From contig JADIZB010000010.1 of assembly GCA_016705005.1 (NCBI GenBank), forward strand, positions 124,001 to 188,000: a stretch of 64,000 bases of DNA, given 5' to 3'. Made by a program: the position numbers and the translations under genes. Position 1 is the stretch's first letter. Every line of letters begins with the position of its first letter. The stretch comes from Bacteroidales bacterium. Its GTDB lineage: Bacteria > Bacteroidota > Bacteroidia > Bacteroidales > Lentimicrobiaceae. The notes under the pieces are model-generated. The model was not told where the DNA came from. It saw only the letters and a program-made list of their open reading frames with translations, and did no database searches. Below, one piece after another: positions 10,136 to 19,138 of the stretch.

Positions 10136-12784
10136 TCAATAAAAAACAACATCAACTGCGGGGTTAGCCAGTCTGAACTTTTCGATGTTCCTTGAGGAAA
10201 CCTTGGTATTGTATATGCGCAACAATCTGAGGTTAGGCAGATGCTCTATAGCTTTTACAGCACTGATCCTGGTATTGTAGCAATCCAGTTGCTCAAGCTT
10301 CAGGCATTGCGAAACAGGATTCAGCCTTGTTACTTTGGTACCTGATATATCCAACCTTTTCAGTTCAGGGAATCCGGCAATAACATCAATATTGTTGATT
10401 TGGGTGTTGGCAAGATTTAAAATCACCATTTTCCGGTTTAAAGCCAGGGGTAAAATATCTGTTACCGGGGTGTTCGAGCAATCAAACTCTTTAATCCGTG
10501 ACATTGATGATAAAACAGAAATGTCAGCAACCGGGACCCTTGATATTGTTAAATTTTCAAGTCGGGCGAGCATTCTGAGCGGGTGAAGGTCTTTCAGGCT
10601 CTGGTTCTCACTCAAGTCAAGCACCTTTACCGATGCAATACGATGAAGTTGCTCAGCCGTAGGGGCAACGCCCACCGGTTCAACGGTGGTAAAAACCAAT
10701 TTCCAGGGTTCAGGTAAACCGGACCACCAGTCAGCCAGCCTGCGTGTCTGGTAAACTACCAGAACATCAGGGATACTATCCCACAATTGCTCAACAACAT
10801 TCTCAATTACTGTAACACCTTCAGCATACAGAATTTCCATTCTTTTAAGTTTCAGCAGGGGTGCTGCCTGAGTAACCTGACAGCCACTGACTGAAAGTAC
10901 GCGCAGGTTCCTGAGACCGGAAAGTGGTGATAAATCAGTTATTTTCGAGAAAGAAACATTTAGCATCTCAAGGCTTTTCAAACCTGCTACAGGTGCCAGA
11001 TCAGCAAATCCTACAGATGCAAGGTCCAGATTTTTAAGATTTGGAAGATCATTCACTGCGACAATGTCCTGAATACCGGTTTCAGAGGCATCCAGTTCTT
11101 CAAGCGAAGTGAGCTTTGTTAGCGGTTTCAGTGTTTTAATCTGGCGATTTCCTGCAAAGTTCAGTTTTTTAATGTATGTGAGTTCGTGGAGTTGCTCCCG
11201 GGTCGGGTCTTTATCCAGGGTAACCTGCTTCCTGAAAACCGATTTCCATTCCTCGCCGAGTGTTTGCCACCAGGCTGTCAGCTCCTCCGATTCATAGATA
11301 ACCTTTACTTCAGGCTTTTCCTTCATAAAGGTCAGGGCTTCGTCTCTGTCAACCAGCGATCTGTCGCAATAAACAGCTTTGATGGAAGCAATCGCAAGGA
11401 GAGGACTGAGATCACTTACCGGGGTATAATCAAGAAATATGTATTCGAGTGATGACAGTGATGCAAGGGGAGACAAATCGGATACATAGGTCTTTTCAAT
11501 ACTCAAACGCTGCAATTTTGTCAGTTTGTCAATACCTGAAAGATCTTTTATGGCGGAACCTGAAATCTCAAGCAATTCAAGCGATACCAGCTTCTCCAAT
11601 CCCTGTGGTGACCTGACGGATGTTTGATTCAGACGCAATTCCCTGAGAAGGCCAAGGCCAGACATTGCTGTCAGGCTGTCGACCTGAAGTCCGGAGATAT
11701 CAAGCGTTTCAAGTTTACTGAAGTTACTGATCGGACCGATATCTGTCACAAATGTTGAAGAAATATCAAGGTGTCTTATACCGGAACAATATTGCAGCGG
11801 TTGTATCGAAGCAATCAGGCTTGAGGAAGCTATCAGGGTTTCAAGTCTGGAAAGGTTCCTGACCGGCTCCAACCGTGAAACACTGGCACCTGAAATGTTA
11901 AGGTATTTCAGTGATGTAAATGCACTCAGTGGTTCAAGGTCAAATATTCCCTTTATGCCGGAAATATCTATTCTTTCGGTCCGCAATATCCGCCGGATTT
12001 CGCTCAATACAGGGGCAGTATTTACCTTCAGGGTATCTGCATAAAAAGCAGAATCTTCAGCCGGGATACCATCGGGCAGGATAAAAATGTAATCCTGACC
12101 CAACCCTGCAATGTCTTTAAGCGGAATAGAATCCAGGACTAAAATCTCATCAGAGAAAAACTTCCGCCACCCTGATTCAAGACTGTTCCACCAGCCAATG
12201 AGTTCCTGCTCTTCTCCAGTCCGCGTGGTGTAGATGCTTGCAATTTTCAGCTCACCTTTAACTTCGTCAAGATTAATTTCAATGAACCTGGGCTTATTGT
12301 CATTGATCTGTTTGCCTTCTATATTGACACCATTAAGATTCCGGCTGGTTTTAACTTTAAAAAAGATCTCACCTTTTTCATTCAGCTCCTGTGTTATTTC
12401 TTCGATGGTAAAACGGAAAACAACTTCATTATAAAAGAAATCTATATCCTTAAGATATGCCTGTATATCTTTATTGGTAACCACATCCCGCTTTTCATCC
12501 AGGTCATCCTCGACCTGAACCCTGGCATCTTTAAAAAACTTCAGATAAGACTGATTGATTATGATGTCTTTCTCCTTGTATTCTGATTTACTGCTACCAA
12601 GAGTATTGAATGCAAATTCCATAAATGCGACCATTTGTGCAGCCTGCTTTTTATAGGCTGCCATTTGATCCCCGCTCAGTGAATCGGGCACTACATTCTG
12701 AACCTTATTGTTGTTACCCGCATAAATATAGCCTGAAACAAGCAAAAGCGAAAGTACAAATCCGAATATCAGCGATTTACTCAT
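10136..12784 (-). CDS. Exported leucine-rich-repeat protein with three WW modules
   Basis: An 882-residue protein with an N-terminal signal peptide (MSKSLIFGFVLSLLLVSGYIYA). After an unassigned N-terminal domain of about 190 residues it alternates a short module, WWxxLxxxWxxxF (near residues 195, 501 and 682), with blocks of 22-23 residue bacterial leucine-rich repeats of the L..LxxLxxLxISxTxVxDLxPL kind. These repeats form a curved binding surface, so a protein- or glycan-binding role is likely. No enzyme motif, T9SS domain or lipobox is visible, so the mature protein may be periplasmic. It overlaps the preceding gene by 8 bp, which implies translational coupling to that protein. Confidence 0.85.
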   Translation of the reverse strand: MSKSLIFGFVLSLLLVSGYIYAGNNNKVQNVVPDSLSGDQMAAYKKQAAQMVAFMEFAFNTLGSSKSEYKEKDIIINQSYLKFFKDARVQVEDDLDEKRDVVTNKDIQAYLKDIDFFYNEVVFRFTIEEITQELNEKGEIFFKVKTSRNLNGVNIEGKQINDNKPRFIEINLDEVKGELKIASIYTTRTGEEQELIGWWNSLESGWRKFFSDEILVLDSIPLKDIAGLGQDYIFILPDGIPAEDSAFYADTLKVNTAPVLSEIRRILRTERIDISGIKGIFDLEPLSAFTSLKYLNISGASVSRLEPVRNLSRLETLIASSSLIASIQPLQYCSGIRHLDISSTFVTDIGPISNFSKLETLDISGLQVDSLTAMSGLGLLRELRLNQTSVRSPQGLEKLVSLELLEISGSAIKDLSGIDKLTKLQRLSIEKTYVSDLSPLASLSSLEYIFLDYTPVSDLSPLLAIASIKAVYCDRSLVDRDEALTFMKEKPEVKVIYESEELTAWWQTLGEEWKSVFRKQVTLDKDPTREQLHELTYIKKLNFAGNRQIKTLKPLTKLTSLEELDASETGIQDIVAVNDLPNLKNLDLASVGFADLAPVAGLKSLEMLNVSFSKITDLSPLSGLRNLRVLSVSGCQVTQAAPLLKLKRMEILYAEGVTVIENVVEQLWDSIPDVLVVYQTRRLADWWSGLPEPWKLVFTTVEPVGVAPTAEQLHRIASVKVLDLSENQSLKDLHPLRMLARLENLTISRVPVADISVLSSMSRIKEFDCSNTPVTDILPLALNRKMVILNLANTQINNIDVIAGFPELKRLDISGTKVTRLNPVSQCLKLEQLDCYNTRISAVKAIEHLPNLRLLRIYNTKVSSRNIEKFRLANPAVDVVFY

Positions 12785-13607
12785 GGTAAAGATATTTTAG
12801 CAGAAGATCCTTATCATTCTCATTCAGTTTCATCATGGTTGATATCAGCCAACCTGCATTGGTCCCCGGACGGTTAAATTCAGAAACCTCGAAATACCAT
12901 CCAGGCACCTGGAAGAAGTGAAATTTCACTCCGGTAACGGTTTTGAATACAAGGCTGCCCTTTTTGAATTCATATAAAAACAAGGTCAGATAATCAGGAT
13001 GGTATTCGCCTGAGGTATACTGTTCGACATAATTCTTATCCTTGAAAACTTTAACCAGGTTCATAAAATCAAGTTCATGGCTCAGAGGATGCAGAAAATG
13101 CTGCTCTCCGTTTTCCTGATCATTGAACATTTGCTGAAACTTACTGAAGTAAACATTTGAAATTACCCATTTGTGACCCTGATTTTCACTTTCCAGTTTC
13201 ATAAAAAGGGTAACGGATTCCTCTTTCCCCATATAAAGGAATCTGGTAGTTACTTCGGCAAACCATTGTCCGCCGTGAAAGTCAAGATATGCCGGTGCTC
13301 CCGGGTTCATAACATCAGAAACAAACTGATTTCTCAACAGATCGGTCATCGAAGCATTCTGATTATCGAAAAGAATATTCAGATAACGCCTCCGAAGATC
13401 ATTACTCCGGTAGTTGTTATCTCCCGGGTAATACCTGTCTCCACTGGTACTTTCTTCAGCATTGAAACGCCTGAAAAACTGATTCATCTGCTTGGTCTGG
13501 GCATAAAGAATACTTTCATCACCAAGCAATGAGTTGAAGGACTGCGCTTCTGCGCCCTGAAGCAGCATCAGAAAACCGAGAATAATTAAACAGTGTTTAA
13601 AAGTCAT
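12777..13607 (-). CDS. Exported protein of unknown function, coupled to the LRR protein
   Basis: 276 residues with a signal peptide ending near AEAQS (residues 18-23). The mature part is rich in aromatic and charged residues, with alternating strands (LDFHGGQWFAEVTTRFLYMGKEESVTLFMKLE is split here only as a description of its beta-rich middle). No known domain is recognised. The gene overlaps the leucine-rich-repeat gene by 8 bp, so the two products probably act together. Upstream, a strong hairpin (13658-13703) separates it from the 193-residue gene. Confidence 0.8.
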   Translation of the reverse strand: MTFKHCLIILGFLMLLQGAEAQSFNSLLGDESILYAQTKQMNQFFRRFNAEESTSGDRYYPGDNNYRSNDLRRRYLNILFDNQNASMTDLLRNQFVSDVMNPGAPAYLDFHGGQWFAEVTTRFLYMGKEESVTLFMKLESENQGHKWVISNVYFSKFQQMFNDQENGEQHFLHPLSHELDFMNLVKVFKDKNYVEQYTSGEYHPDYLTLFLYEFKKGSLVFKTVTGVKFHFFQVPGWYFEVSEFNRPGTNAGWLISTMMKLNENDKDLLLKYLYHE

Positions 13608-13657
13608 TTACGAGTGATTAGGTCAGACAAGCAATTATTTCAAACCGAACTGTATAA

Positions 13658-13703
13658 AATTCTGGCTGCAACCCCTGAACAGGTTGGGGTTGCAGCCAGA
13701 ATT
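13658..13703 (-). terminator. Strong intercistronic hairpin/terminator
   Basis: Perfect 18-bp stem: 13658-13675 with 13686-13703, loop of 10 nt. On the minus strand the stem ends in AATT followed by TTATA. It lies 15 bp after the stop of the 193-residue gene and 50 bp before the next start, so it may end or attenuate transcription between the two halves of the cluster. Confidence 0.7.
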
Positions 13704-13718
13704 AAAGTCTATCATCAT

Positions 13719-14300
13719 CTAATTTCCTGGTTTTGTTTCAGTAACCCTGATATCGCCGAGCAATACATCCCAGAAACCGATGATCCGGCCTGAAATCTGG
13801 GTTGTTTTCCGCTCAACATAAACCGTTACATCTTTTTTCGTAACATCGACATAACGAAGGCCTTCCTTGGTTGTACCTTCGAAACGCTGATAAATAGTAA
13901 TAACCCCTACATACCTGCCATCGGGCTGCCGCTCCAGGTCGCTGATATATTGAATGTTATACCACTGAATGTTGACCTTATCATAGTTCAATGCCATCAG
14001 TCTTTCGAGGTATTCACGAATACCGTAATAATTGATATCCTGACTGTTAAGGGTAGAAACACCCATCATAGCCCCATCGGCAAAAAGCTCCAGGGTGCGT
14101 TCGATCACCCGGTTGGCTTCCGACCACGGGGTATCTTTATTCCCAACTATGCTGATGTATTTACTCAGGTCGCGAACTTTCTCCAGGGCCAGTGAATCGA
14201 TGGCCTGTTTGCGCGACGGGCTGATCTGATCCTGTGCCATCAGGCCTGAGCCTGCAAAACAAATGGCAAGGAGAGCCAATATTGTCCTAACTTTTATCAT
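13719..14300 (-). CDS. Exported protein of unknown function (193 aa)
   Basis: Signal peptide of about 22 residues (MIKVRTILALLAICFAGSGLMAQ). The mature part has an N-terminal helical segment followed by beta strands: YDKVNIQWYNIQYI, then GRYVGVITIYQRFEG, then DVTKKDVTVYVER, then ISGRIIGFWDVLLGDIRV. This looks like a small NTF2- or SnoaL-like fold, which is an inference only. It lies 6 bp after the lipoprotein gene (14307), so these two are co-transcribed. Sequence similarity to a family cannot be named with confidence. Confidence 0.8.
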   Translation of the reverse strand: MIKVRTILALLAICFAGSGLMAQDQISPSRKQAIDSLALEKVRDLSKYISIVGNKDTPWSEANRVIERTLELFADGAMMGVSTLNSQDINYYGIREYLERLMALNYDKVNIQWYNIQYISDLERQPDGRYVGVITIYQRFEGTTKEGLRYVDVTKKDVTVYVERKTTQISGRIIGFWDVLLGDIRVTETKPGN

Positions 14301-14306
14301 GCTGTT

Positions 14307-14996
14307 TTATTTTTTTATAAGTTCAAGTTCTTTGATCTTTCCATTGGAATCAAATACGGCATTCAGCACCTTGTTGGGTGATTTTTTCTGATCCTTGATA
14401 AATTCCAGGTATTTTCTGATTGAAGTCGGCCGGTCATAGTCTTTAATATCTCCATCACTGCTGATCAGGATCAATACCGGAACATCTTCGTTCGTAAAAT
14501 TAGCCAGGGCTTCCCTTATTTTCATATTGGCACTGCTAACTTCGCCAGCTCCGGCCACTGCATCAAAGGATGCATTGATTGACTGATAAGGGCCACCCTC
14601 ACGTAGTTCCCTCTCCTTTTTTTCCCTCTCCCTTTGCAAACGTTCCTCTTCTTTCTTCTGCTCCAGTGAAGCCCTTTCTTTGGTGAGTTTCTCTTCAGCC
14701 TGTGAAATCAGGTCTTTAATCTCCTGATTATCGAGGTTCATCCTCTTGACAGAAGCCAGTTTAAACTCCTTTTCTTCAAGGGTCATTTTTCCATCATCAT
14801 TGATAATTGCCAGTAAGTCGGTTTTGGCTTTGGCAGTTTTTTCGGCCAGTTCCTGGGCTGCTTTTTTCTTAGCAAGCTTTTTCTGATTATTGCAGGAACT
14901 CAGCCCTGTACCCAAAGAAACCACAAGCAGCATAATCACTGCAAACCTGAGCCTGCTTTGAATACAGGCTGGCTTAACAACACTATTTTTCATCAT
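14307..14996 (-). CDS. Lipoprotein with charged coiled coil
   Basis: 229 residues. The signal peptide runs into a lipobox-like site (LGTGLSSC near residues 27-34), giving a lipidated Cys. A long, highly charged helix follows (about 40-130) that contains Lys/Glu/Arg-rich runs typical of a coiled coil. The C-terminal 90 residues form a small domain ([20 protein letters not shown], ending NAVFDSNGKIKELELIKK). It is the first gene of the minus-strand cluster and would anchor or scaffold the exported products. The function is unknown. Confidence 0.8.
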   Translation of the reverse strand: MMKNSVVKPACIQSRLRFAVIMLLVVSLGTGLSSCNNQKKLAKKKAAQELAEKTAKAKTDLLAIINDDGKMTLEEKEFKLASVKRMNLDNQEIKDLISQAEEKLTKERASLEQKKEEERLQREREKKERELREGGPYQSINASFDAVAGAGEVSSANMKIREALANFTNEDVPVLILISSDGDIKDYDRPTSIRKYLEFIKDQKKSPNKVLNAVFDSNGKIKELELIKK

Positions 14997-15069
14997 AATC
15001 AGGGGTTATGTTTAAATTAATAACAGAGAAACCTATCAAAAAGTGTGCAAACAAAATTAAAACACCATG

Positions 15070-15096
15070 CATGCACCGGATGTTCAAGGGTGCATG
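15070..15096 (-). promoter_or_regulatory. Leader hairpin upstream of the lipoprotein gene
   Basis: CATGCACC (15070-15077) pairs with GGTGCATG (15089-15096). It lies between the putative -7 box and the ATG at 14996. It could be an operator or a leader stem; no T-run follows. Confidence 0.35.
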
Positions 15097-15113
15097 ACGA
15101 AATCAGTGTAGTA

Positions 15114-15121
15114 CAAAGATA
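15114..15121 (-). promoter_or_regulatory. -7 promoter box of the 14996-13719 genes
   Basis: Minus-strand TATCTTTG, an exact TAnnTTTG match, giving a leader of about 110 nt. Confidence 0.4.
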
Positions 15122-15224
15122 GCCTATTTAGCAGGCAGGAAGCCACACTGCACCAATGAGTTCTTAACAAACGGATGTGAAAATCTTTTAACTTTTCCCG
15201 TCTATCCCTTCTGAATAGATGGCC

Positions 15225-15252
15225 AAAAAAAAATCCCTGCTTTGCAGGGATT
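15225..15252 (-). terminator. Terminator after tRNA-Leu
   Basis: AATCCCTGC (15232-15240) pairs with GCAGGGATT (15244-15252). On the minus strand the stem is followed by nine T (15225-15233). Confidence 0.85.
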
Positions 15253-15260
15253 CTAAACTG

Positions 15261-15344
15261 TACCCGAGGCCGGACTCGAACCGGCACGGCCGCGATGGCC
15301 AAAGGATTTTAAGTCCTTCGTGTCTACCATTCCACCACTCGGGC
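15261..15344 (-). tRNA. tRNA-Leu (anticodon UAA)
   Basis: 84 nt on the minus strand. The acceptor GCCCGAG pairs with CTCGGGT (one G-U pair), discriminator A. The anticodon loop is CTTAAAA with anticodon TAA. A long variable arm (about GGCCATCGCGGCC) marks it as a class II tRNA, and the T arm is CCGGTTCGAGTCCGG. CCA is not encoded. Confidence 0.95.
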
Positions 15345-15362
15345 ATCCGCAATGTGAAAAAA

Positions 15363-15384
15363 AAACCCCGAATTCTCGGGGTTT
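15363..15384 (-). terminator. Terminator after tRNA-Gly
   Basis: Stem AAACCCCGA with TCGGGGTTT around a 4-nt loop, then nine T on the minus strand (15357-15365). It lies directly between the two tRNA genes. Confidence 0.85.
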
Positions 15385-15386
15385 CG

Positions 15387-15459
15387 AGCGAAAGACGGGA
15401 CTCGAACCCGCGACCCTGACCTTGGCAAGGTCATGCTCTACCAACTGAGCTACTTTCGC
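15387..15459 (-). tRNA. tRNA-Gly (anticodon GCC)
   Basis: 73 nt on the minus strand. The acceptor GCGAAAG pairs with CTTTCGC. D arm is GCTCAGTTGGTAGAGC. The anticodon loop is TTGCCAA with anticodon GCC, and the T arm is GCGGGTTCGAGTCCCGT. CCA is not encoded. Confidence 0.96.
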
Positions 15460-15512
15460 TTATTGCTTAGCGGGTGCAAATATACAACGTGATTTGAATC
15501 TGCCAAATTATT

Positions 15513-18143
15513 TCATGATTTTTTTAAAAGTTTTTTAATCTCATTCAGCTTCATCAGCGCTTCAACCGGCGTAAGTGTATTAATATCAGTATCCAGAATA
15601 TCCTGACTGATCTGTTCAAGCAACGGGTCGTTGAGCTGAATAAAACTGAGCTGATAAGGATCAACACCGGATTTCACCGACTTTTTCCTGCCCTGTGTTA
15701 ACTGCCCGCCTCCATGAGTTTTCTCAAGAACTCCAAGCAGTTCATCGGCCCTTTCAAGCACGGTGGGTGGCATGCCGGCCATCCTGGCCACATGAATTCC
15801 GAAACTGTGCTCACTGCCCCCGGGTTCAAGTTTGCGCATAAATATCACTCTGTTGCCGGTTTCCTTTACCGAAATGTGGAAATTCTTTATCCGGTGGAGG
15901 GTTGTTGCCATTTCGTTCAGCTCGTGATAATGGGTGGCAAAGAGGACTTTTGGCTTAAACAATGGGTGCTGATGCAGAAATTCAGCAATGGCCCATGCAA
16001 TGCTGATACCATCGTATGTACTGGTACCCCTGCCGATCTCATCCAGAAGGATCAGGCTTCGGTTTGAGATATTGTTGAGAATACTGGCCGTTTCATTCAT
16101 TTCAACCATAAAGGTTGATTCCCCGGAGGATATATTGTCAGAAGCACCTACGCGGGTAAATATCTTATCCACCAGTCCGATCTCTGCCAGATCGGCAGGA
16201 ACAAAACAGCCGGCCTGGGCCATCAGCACAATCAGGGCTGTTTGCCTCAATAGTGCTGATTTTCCTGACATATTCGGGCCTGTTATAATGATAATCTGTT
16301 GTGATGCATCATCAAGAAAAACATCGTTGGATATGTATTTTTCACCCAAAGGCAGGTTTTTTTCAATAACCGGATGCCTTCCCCCTTTGATGTTAAGTGC
16401 AAAGCCATCATTAATCACCGGCCTGTTGTAATTGTTTTCCTTTGATACGCGTGCAAAAGATAACAGGCAGTCAATCCTGGCAATGACCAGCGCATCAGCC
16501 TGAACAGGATTCATATAATCGATCAGGCTTAATACCAAATCATTAAAGAGAGTCGATTCCAGCGCCAGCATGCGCTCTTCGGCATTCAGAATTTTTTCCT
16601 CATAGGTTTTGAGTTCAGGCGTAATATACCGTTCACAGTTAACCAGTGTCTGCTTGCGGTCCCAATCGGCAGGGACTTTATCTTTATGGGTATTGGTTAC
16701 TTCTAGGTAGTATCCGAACACATTATTGAAAGCTATCTTCAGCGATGGAATTCCGGTGCGTTCTGACTCACGCTGCTGCAACCTGATCAGATAATCCTTT
16801 CCCGAGTGGGCCAACTCCCTGATTTCATCAAGTTCGGCCGAGATGCCTGAAGCAATAACATTTCCTTTGCTTACAGCGACAGGCGGATCGGGATTGATCT
16901 CTTTTTCAATTTTTTCTGTCATCAACGCACAGGGATTCAGAAGGTCTGCCATTTGCTGAAGTGAAGAGATTCCTGATCCGGCACAAAGCTCCTTTACCGG
17001 GCCCAAAGCCTGGAGTGCCCTTTTCAGCTGAACAACCTCCCTCGGATTGATCCGTCCGGTAGCAACCTTTGAAATGATGCGTTCAAGATCACCGATCATT
17101 CTGATCTGTTGCCTCAGATTTTCGGCCAGGGTTTCGTTTTCAGTAAAGTAACCAACTGCATCGAGCCGTTCGTTTACTGGAAGCCTGTCCTTCAATGGCA
17201 TAACCAACCAACGGCGCATCATCCGGGAACCCATTGGTGAAATGGTTTTATCAAGCACACCAATAAGGGTTGAGGCTTCTTCATTGGCTGAACCGAGAAT
17301 TTCAAGATTTCTGATTGTAAATTTATCCAGCCACACAAAATGCTCTTCCTCAATCCGCGAAATACTGCAAATGTGACCGACTTTATCATGCTGTGTTTCT
17401 GCCAGATAATGAAGAGCAGCTCCTGCAGCAATGATTCCACCCTGAAAATCACTGATACCAAATCCTTTGAGAGAAGAGGTATTGAAATGCCGCAGCAGAA
17501 TATCATTCCCGAAGTCGGCAGTAAATACCCAGTCTTCAAAGGTGTTGATGTAGAATTTTTCACCAAACAATTCCTGAAAATCCCGGCGTTTTGACTTTTG
17601 CAGGATTACTTCACTCGGGCTGAAAGTTTGCAGCAGCTTATCAATATATTCATTGTTACCCTGTGCTACGAGGAATTCTCCGGTTGATATATCCAGGAAT
17701 GCAATGCCCGTAGATTTCGGCAGTAAATGTATACTGGCGAGAAAATTATTCTGCTTGTTTTCCAGTACTTTATCATTGTAAGAAACCCCGGGAGTAACAA
17801 GTTCGGTGACCCCACGTTTTACGATCTTTTTTGTCAGCTTCGGATCTTCAAGCTGATCGCATATGGCCACACGATGGCCGGCCCTGACAAGTTTGGGCAA
17901 ATAGGTGTCTAGAGCATGATGCGGAAATCCGGCAAGTTCAATATAAGCTGCAGCACCATTGGCACGGCGGGTCAGCACAATTCCGAGTATTTCGGATGTA
18001 ACGACAGCATCCTGCCCGAATGTTTCATAAAAATCACCTACCCTGAAAAGCAGCAATGCATCGGGATATTTGGCTTTGATGGCATTGTATTGCTTCATCA
18101 GGGGCGTTTCAACGACTTCACCTGTTTCTCTGGCCAACTTCAT
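15513..18143 (-). CDS. mutS: DNA mismatch repair protein MutS
   Basis: 876 residues, the normal MutS length. The N-terminal mismatch-binding domain keeps the Phe-x-Glu motif (VGDFYETFG, near residues 36-44). The core and clamp domains follow. The C-terminal ABC-type ATPase has Walker [10 protein letters not shown], Walker [17 protein letters not shown] and a conserved ATHYHEL motif. It recognises mismatches on DNA and recruits MutL. It starts at the ATG 18143, with a -7 box 17-24 nt upstream, and is transcribed alone toward the tRNA genes. Confidence 0.98.
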   Translation of the reverse strand: MKLARETGEVVETPLMKQYNAIKAKYPDALLLFRVGDFYETFGQDAVVTSEILGIVLTRRANGAAAYIELAGFPHHALDTYLPKLVRAGHRVAICDQLEDPKLTKKIVKRGVTELVTPGVSYNDKVLENKQNNFLASIHLLPKSTGIAFLDISTGEFLVAQGNNEYIDKLLQTFSPSEVILQKSKRRDFQELFGEKFYINTFEDWVFTADFGNDILLRHFNTSSLKGFGISDFQGGIIAAGAALHYLAETQHDKVGHICSISRIEEEHFVWLDKFTIRNLEILGSANEEASTLIGVLDKTISPMGSRMMRRWLVMPLKDRLPVNERLDAVGYFTENETLAENLRQQIRMIGDLERIISKVATGRINPREVVQLKRALQALGPVKELCAGSGISSLQQMADLLNPCALMTEKIEKEINPDPPVAVSKGNVIASGISAELDEIRELAHSGKDYLIRLQQRESERTGIPSLKIAFNNVFGYYLEVTNTHKDKVPADWDRKQTLVNCERYITPELKTYEEKILNAEERMLALESTLFNDLVLSLIDYMNPVQADALVIARIDCLLSFARVSKENNYNRPVINDGFALNIKGGRHPVIEKNLPLGEKYISNDVFLDDASQQIIIITGPNMSGKSALLRQTALIVLMAQAGCFVPADLAEIGLVDKIFTRVGASDNISSGESTFMVEMNETASILNNISNRSLILLDEIGRGTSTYDGISIAWAIAEFLHQHPLFKPKVLFATHYHELNEMATTLHRIKNFHISVKETGNRVIFMRKLEPGGSEHSFGIHVARMAGMPPTVLERADELLGVLEKTHGGGQLTQGRKKSVKSGVDPYQLSFIQLNDPLLEQISQDILDTDINTLTPVEALMKLNEIKKLLKKS

Positions 18144-18159
18144 TTTTTTTGATCGGAAA

Positions 18160-18167
18160 CAAAAATA
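18160..18167 (-). promoter_or_regulatory. -7 promoter box of mutS
   Basis: Minus-strand TATTTTTG, matching TAnnTTTG, close to the mutS ATG. The leader would be short (about 10 nt). Confidence 0.4.
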
Positions 18168-18215
18168 GGCAGATTCGGGAAAAGTTGAATTAAAAATGTA
18201 TTGAATGAGACTTAT

Positions 18216-18223
18216 TAACTTTG
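18216..18223 (+). promoter_or_regulatory. -7 promoter box of the SpoU methyltransferase gene
   Basis: TAACTTTG, an exact TAnnTTTG match, 22 nt before the ATG at 18246; the -33 element is weak. Confidence 0.4.
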
Positions 18224-18245
18224 CAACCTCAAACTTCAGAACATA

Positions 18246-18785
18246 ATGAAAAAAAGAACCCAGGAGGAAATGAACCGGATGAGCATCGATGAATTCAGAT
18301 CAGCTGATAAAATTCCGATGGTCGTAGTACTCGATAACATCAGGAGCCAGCATAACATAGGTTCGGTTTTCAGAACTGCTGATGCATTCAGGCTCGAAGC
18401 CATTCACCTTTGCGGAATCACTGCGACACCGCCCCACAGGGAGATTCATAAAACAGCTCTGGGATCAACTGAATCGGTTGAATGGAAGCATTTTGAAACA
18501 ACAGCTGAATCAATTCAGGAACTGAAAGAGTCAGGATATACCATCGTGGCTGTAGAACAGGCAATAGAAAGCATCCTGATCCACATGTTTGTTCCGGATA
18601 AACAAAAAAAGTATGCCCTTATATTCGGAAACGAAGTAAATGGCATTGAAGATGATATAATGAATTCGTCAGATTTCTGCCTTGAAATTCCTCAGTATGG
18701 GACAAAACATTCGCTCAATATCTCAGTTTCTGCAGGAATTGTGATCTGGGAATTTTATGTAAAAATGAATGGGATCAATAATTAA
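18246..18785 (+). CDS. TrmH/SpoU family RNA 2'-O-methyltransferase
   Basis: 179 residues, cytoplasmic. It shows the SPOUT-fold motifs in order: motif 1 [20 protein letters not shown] (residues about 29-48) with the catalytic-type Asn-Ile-Gly-Ser/Arg, motif 2 [10 protein letters not shown], and motif 3 [22 protein letters not shown]. The SAM-binding knot is intact. It lacks the extra N-terminal substrate domain of RlmB, so the target (tRNA or rRNA ribose) cannot be fixed. It is divergent from mutS, about 100 bp apart. Confidence 0.92.
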   Translation: MKKRTQEEMNRMSIDEFRSADKIPMVVVLDNIRSQHNIGSVFRTADAFRLEAIHLCGITATPPHREIHKTALGSTESVEWKHFETTAESIQELKESGYTIVAVEQAIESILIHMFVPDKQKKYALIFGNEVNGIEDDIMNSSDFCLEIPQYGTKHSLNISVSAGIVIWEFYVKMNGINN

Positions 18786-19034
18786 ATTTAATTTTTCAAA
18801 TTAAATAAACATCTTTTTAATTGATTATCAATCACTTGAGAATATGTAAAATTATTAACATCTCCCGAACCTATTACCAATTCCCGGAAAACGGATTAAT
18901 TTCTGTTGAGATGTAAGTAAAAATGAGTAAACAAACTTACAAAACCAGTTGTTTACTATGCAGGAAAAAAATTAAACATGAATCCGGTCATTCAGTAAAA
19001 TAATTCAACAGACTGGTATTTTGGCGGTATTTTT
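18786..19034. other. AT-rich intergenic DNA with an AT-only hairpin
   Basis: No gene seen. At 18786-18806, ATTTAATTT and AAATTAAAT form a 9-bp stem around TTC, directly after the methyltransferase stop; it may weakly terminate. A spaced ACATCTC/GAGATGT repeat lies further on. The promoter of the next gene starts at 19035. Confidence 0.5.
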
Positions 19035-19066
19035 TTTGAAAAACAAAGAAAACTGCCCTATATTTG
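19035..19066 (+). promoter_or_regulatory. Bacteroidota promoter of the OmpA/TPR gene
   Basis: -33 TTTG at 19035-19038, a 20-nt spacer, and -7 TATATTTG at 19059-19066. This is a full match to the TTTG-N19-21-TAnnTTTG consensus of the Bacteroidota primary sigma factor. The leader is about 65 nt. Confidence 0.8.
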
Positions 19067-19138
19067 TCCAATGTTTCAATGACCTGACAAATTAAAAAAG
19101 TAAAACAACTGAAAACTGATAAACTTAATTTTAAACGT

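Noticed and set aside
15988..16431. 147-residue plus-strand ORF opposite mutS
   Set aside because: Antisense to the conserved MutS ATPase domain.
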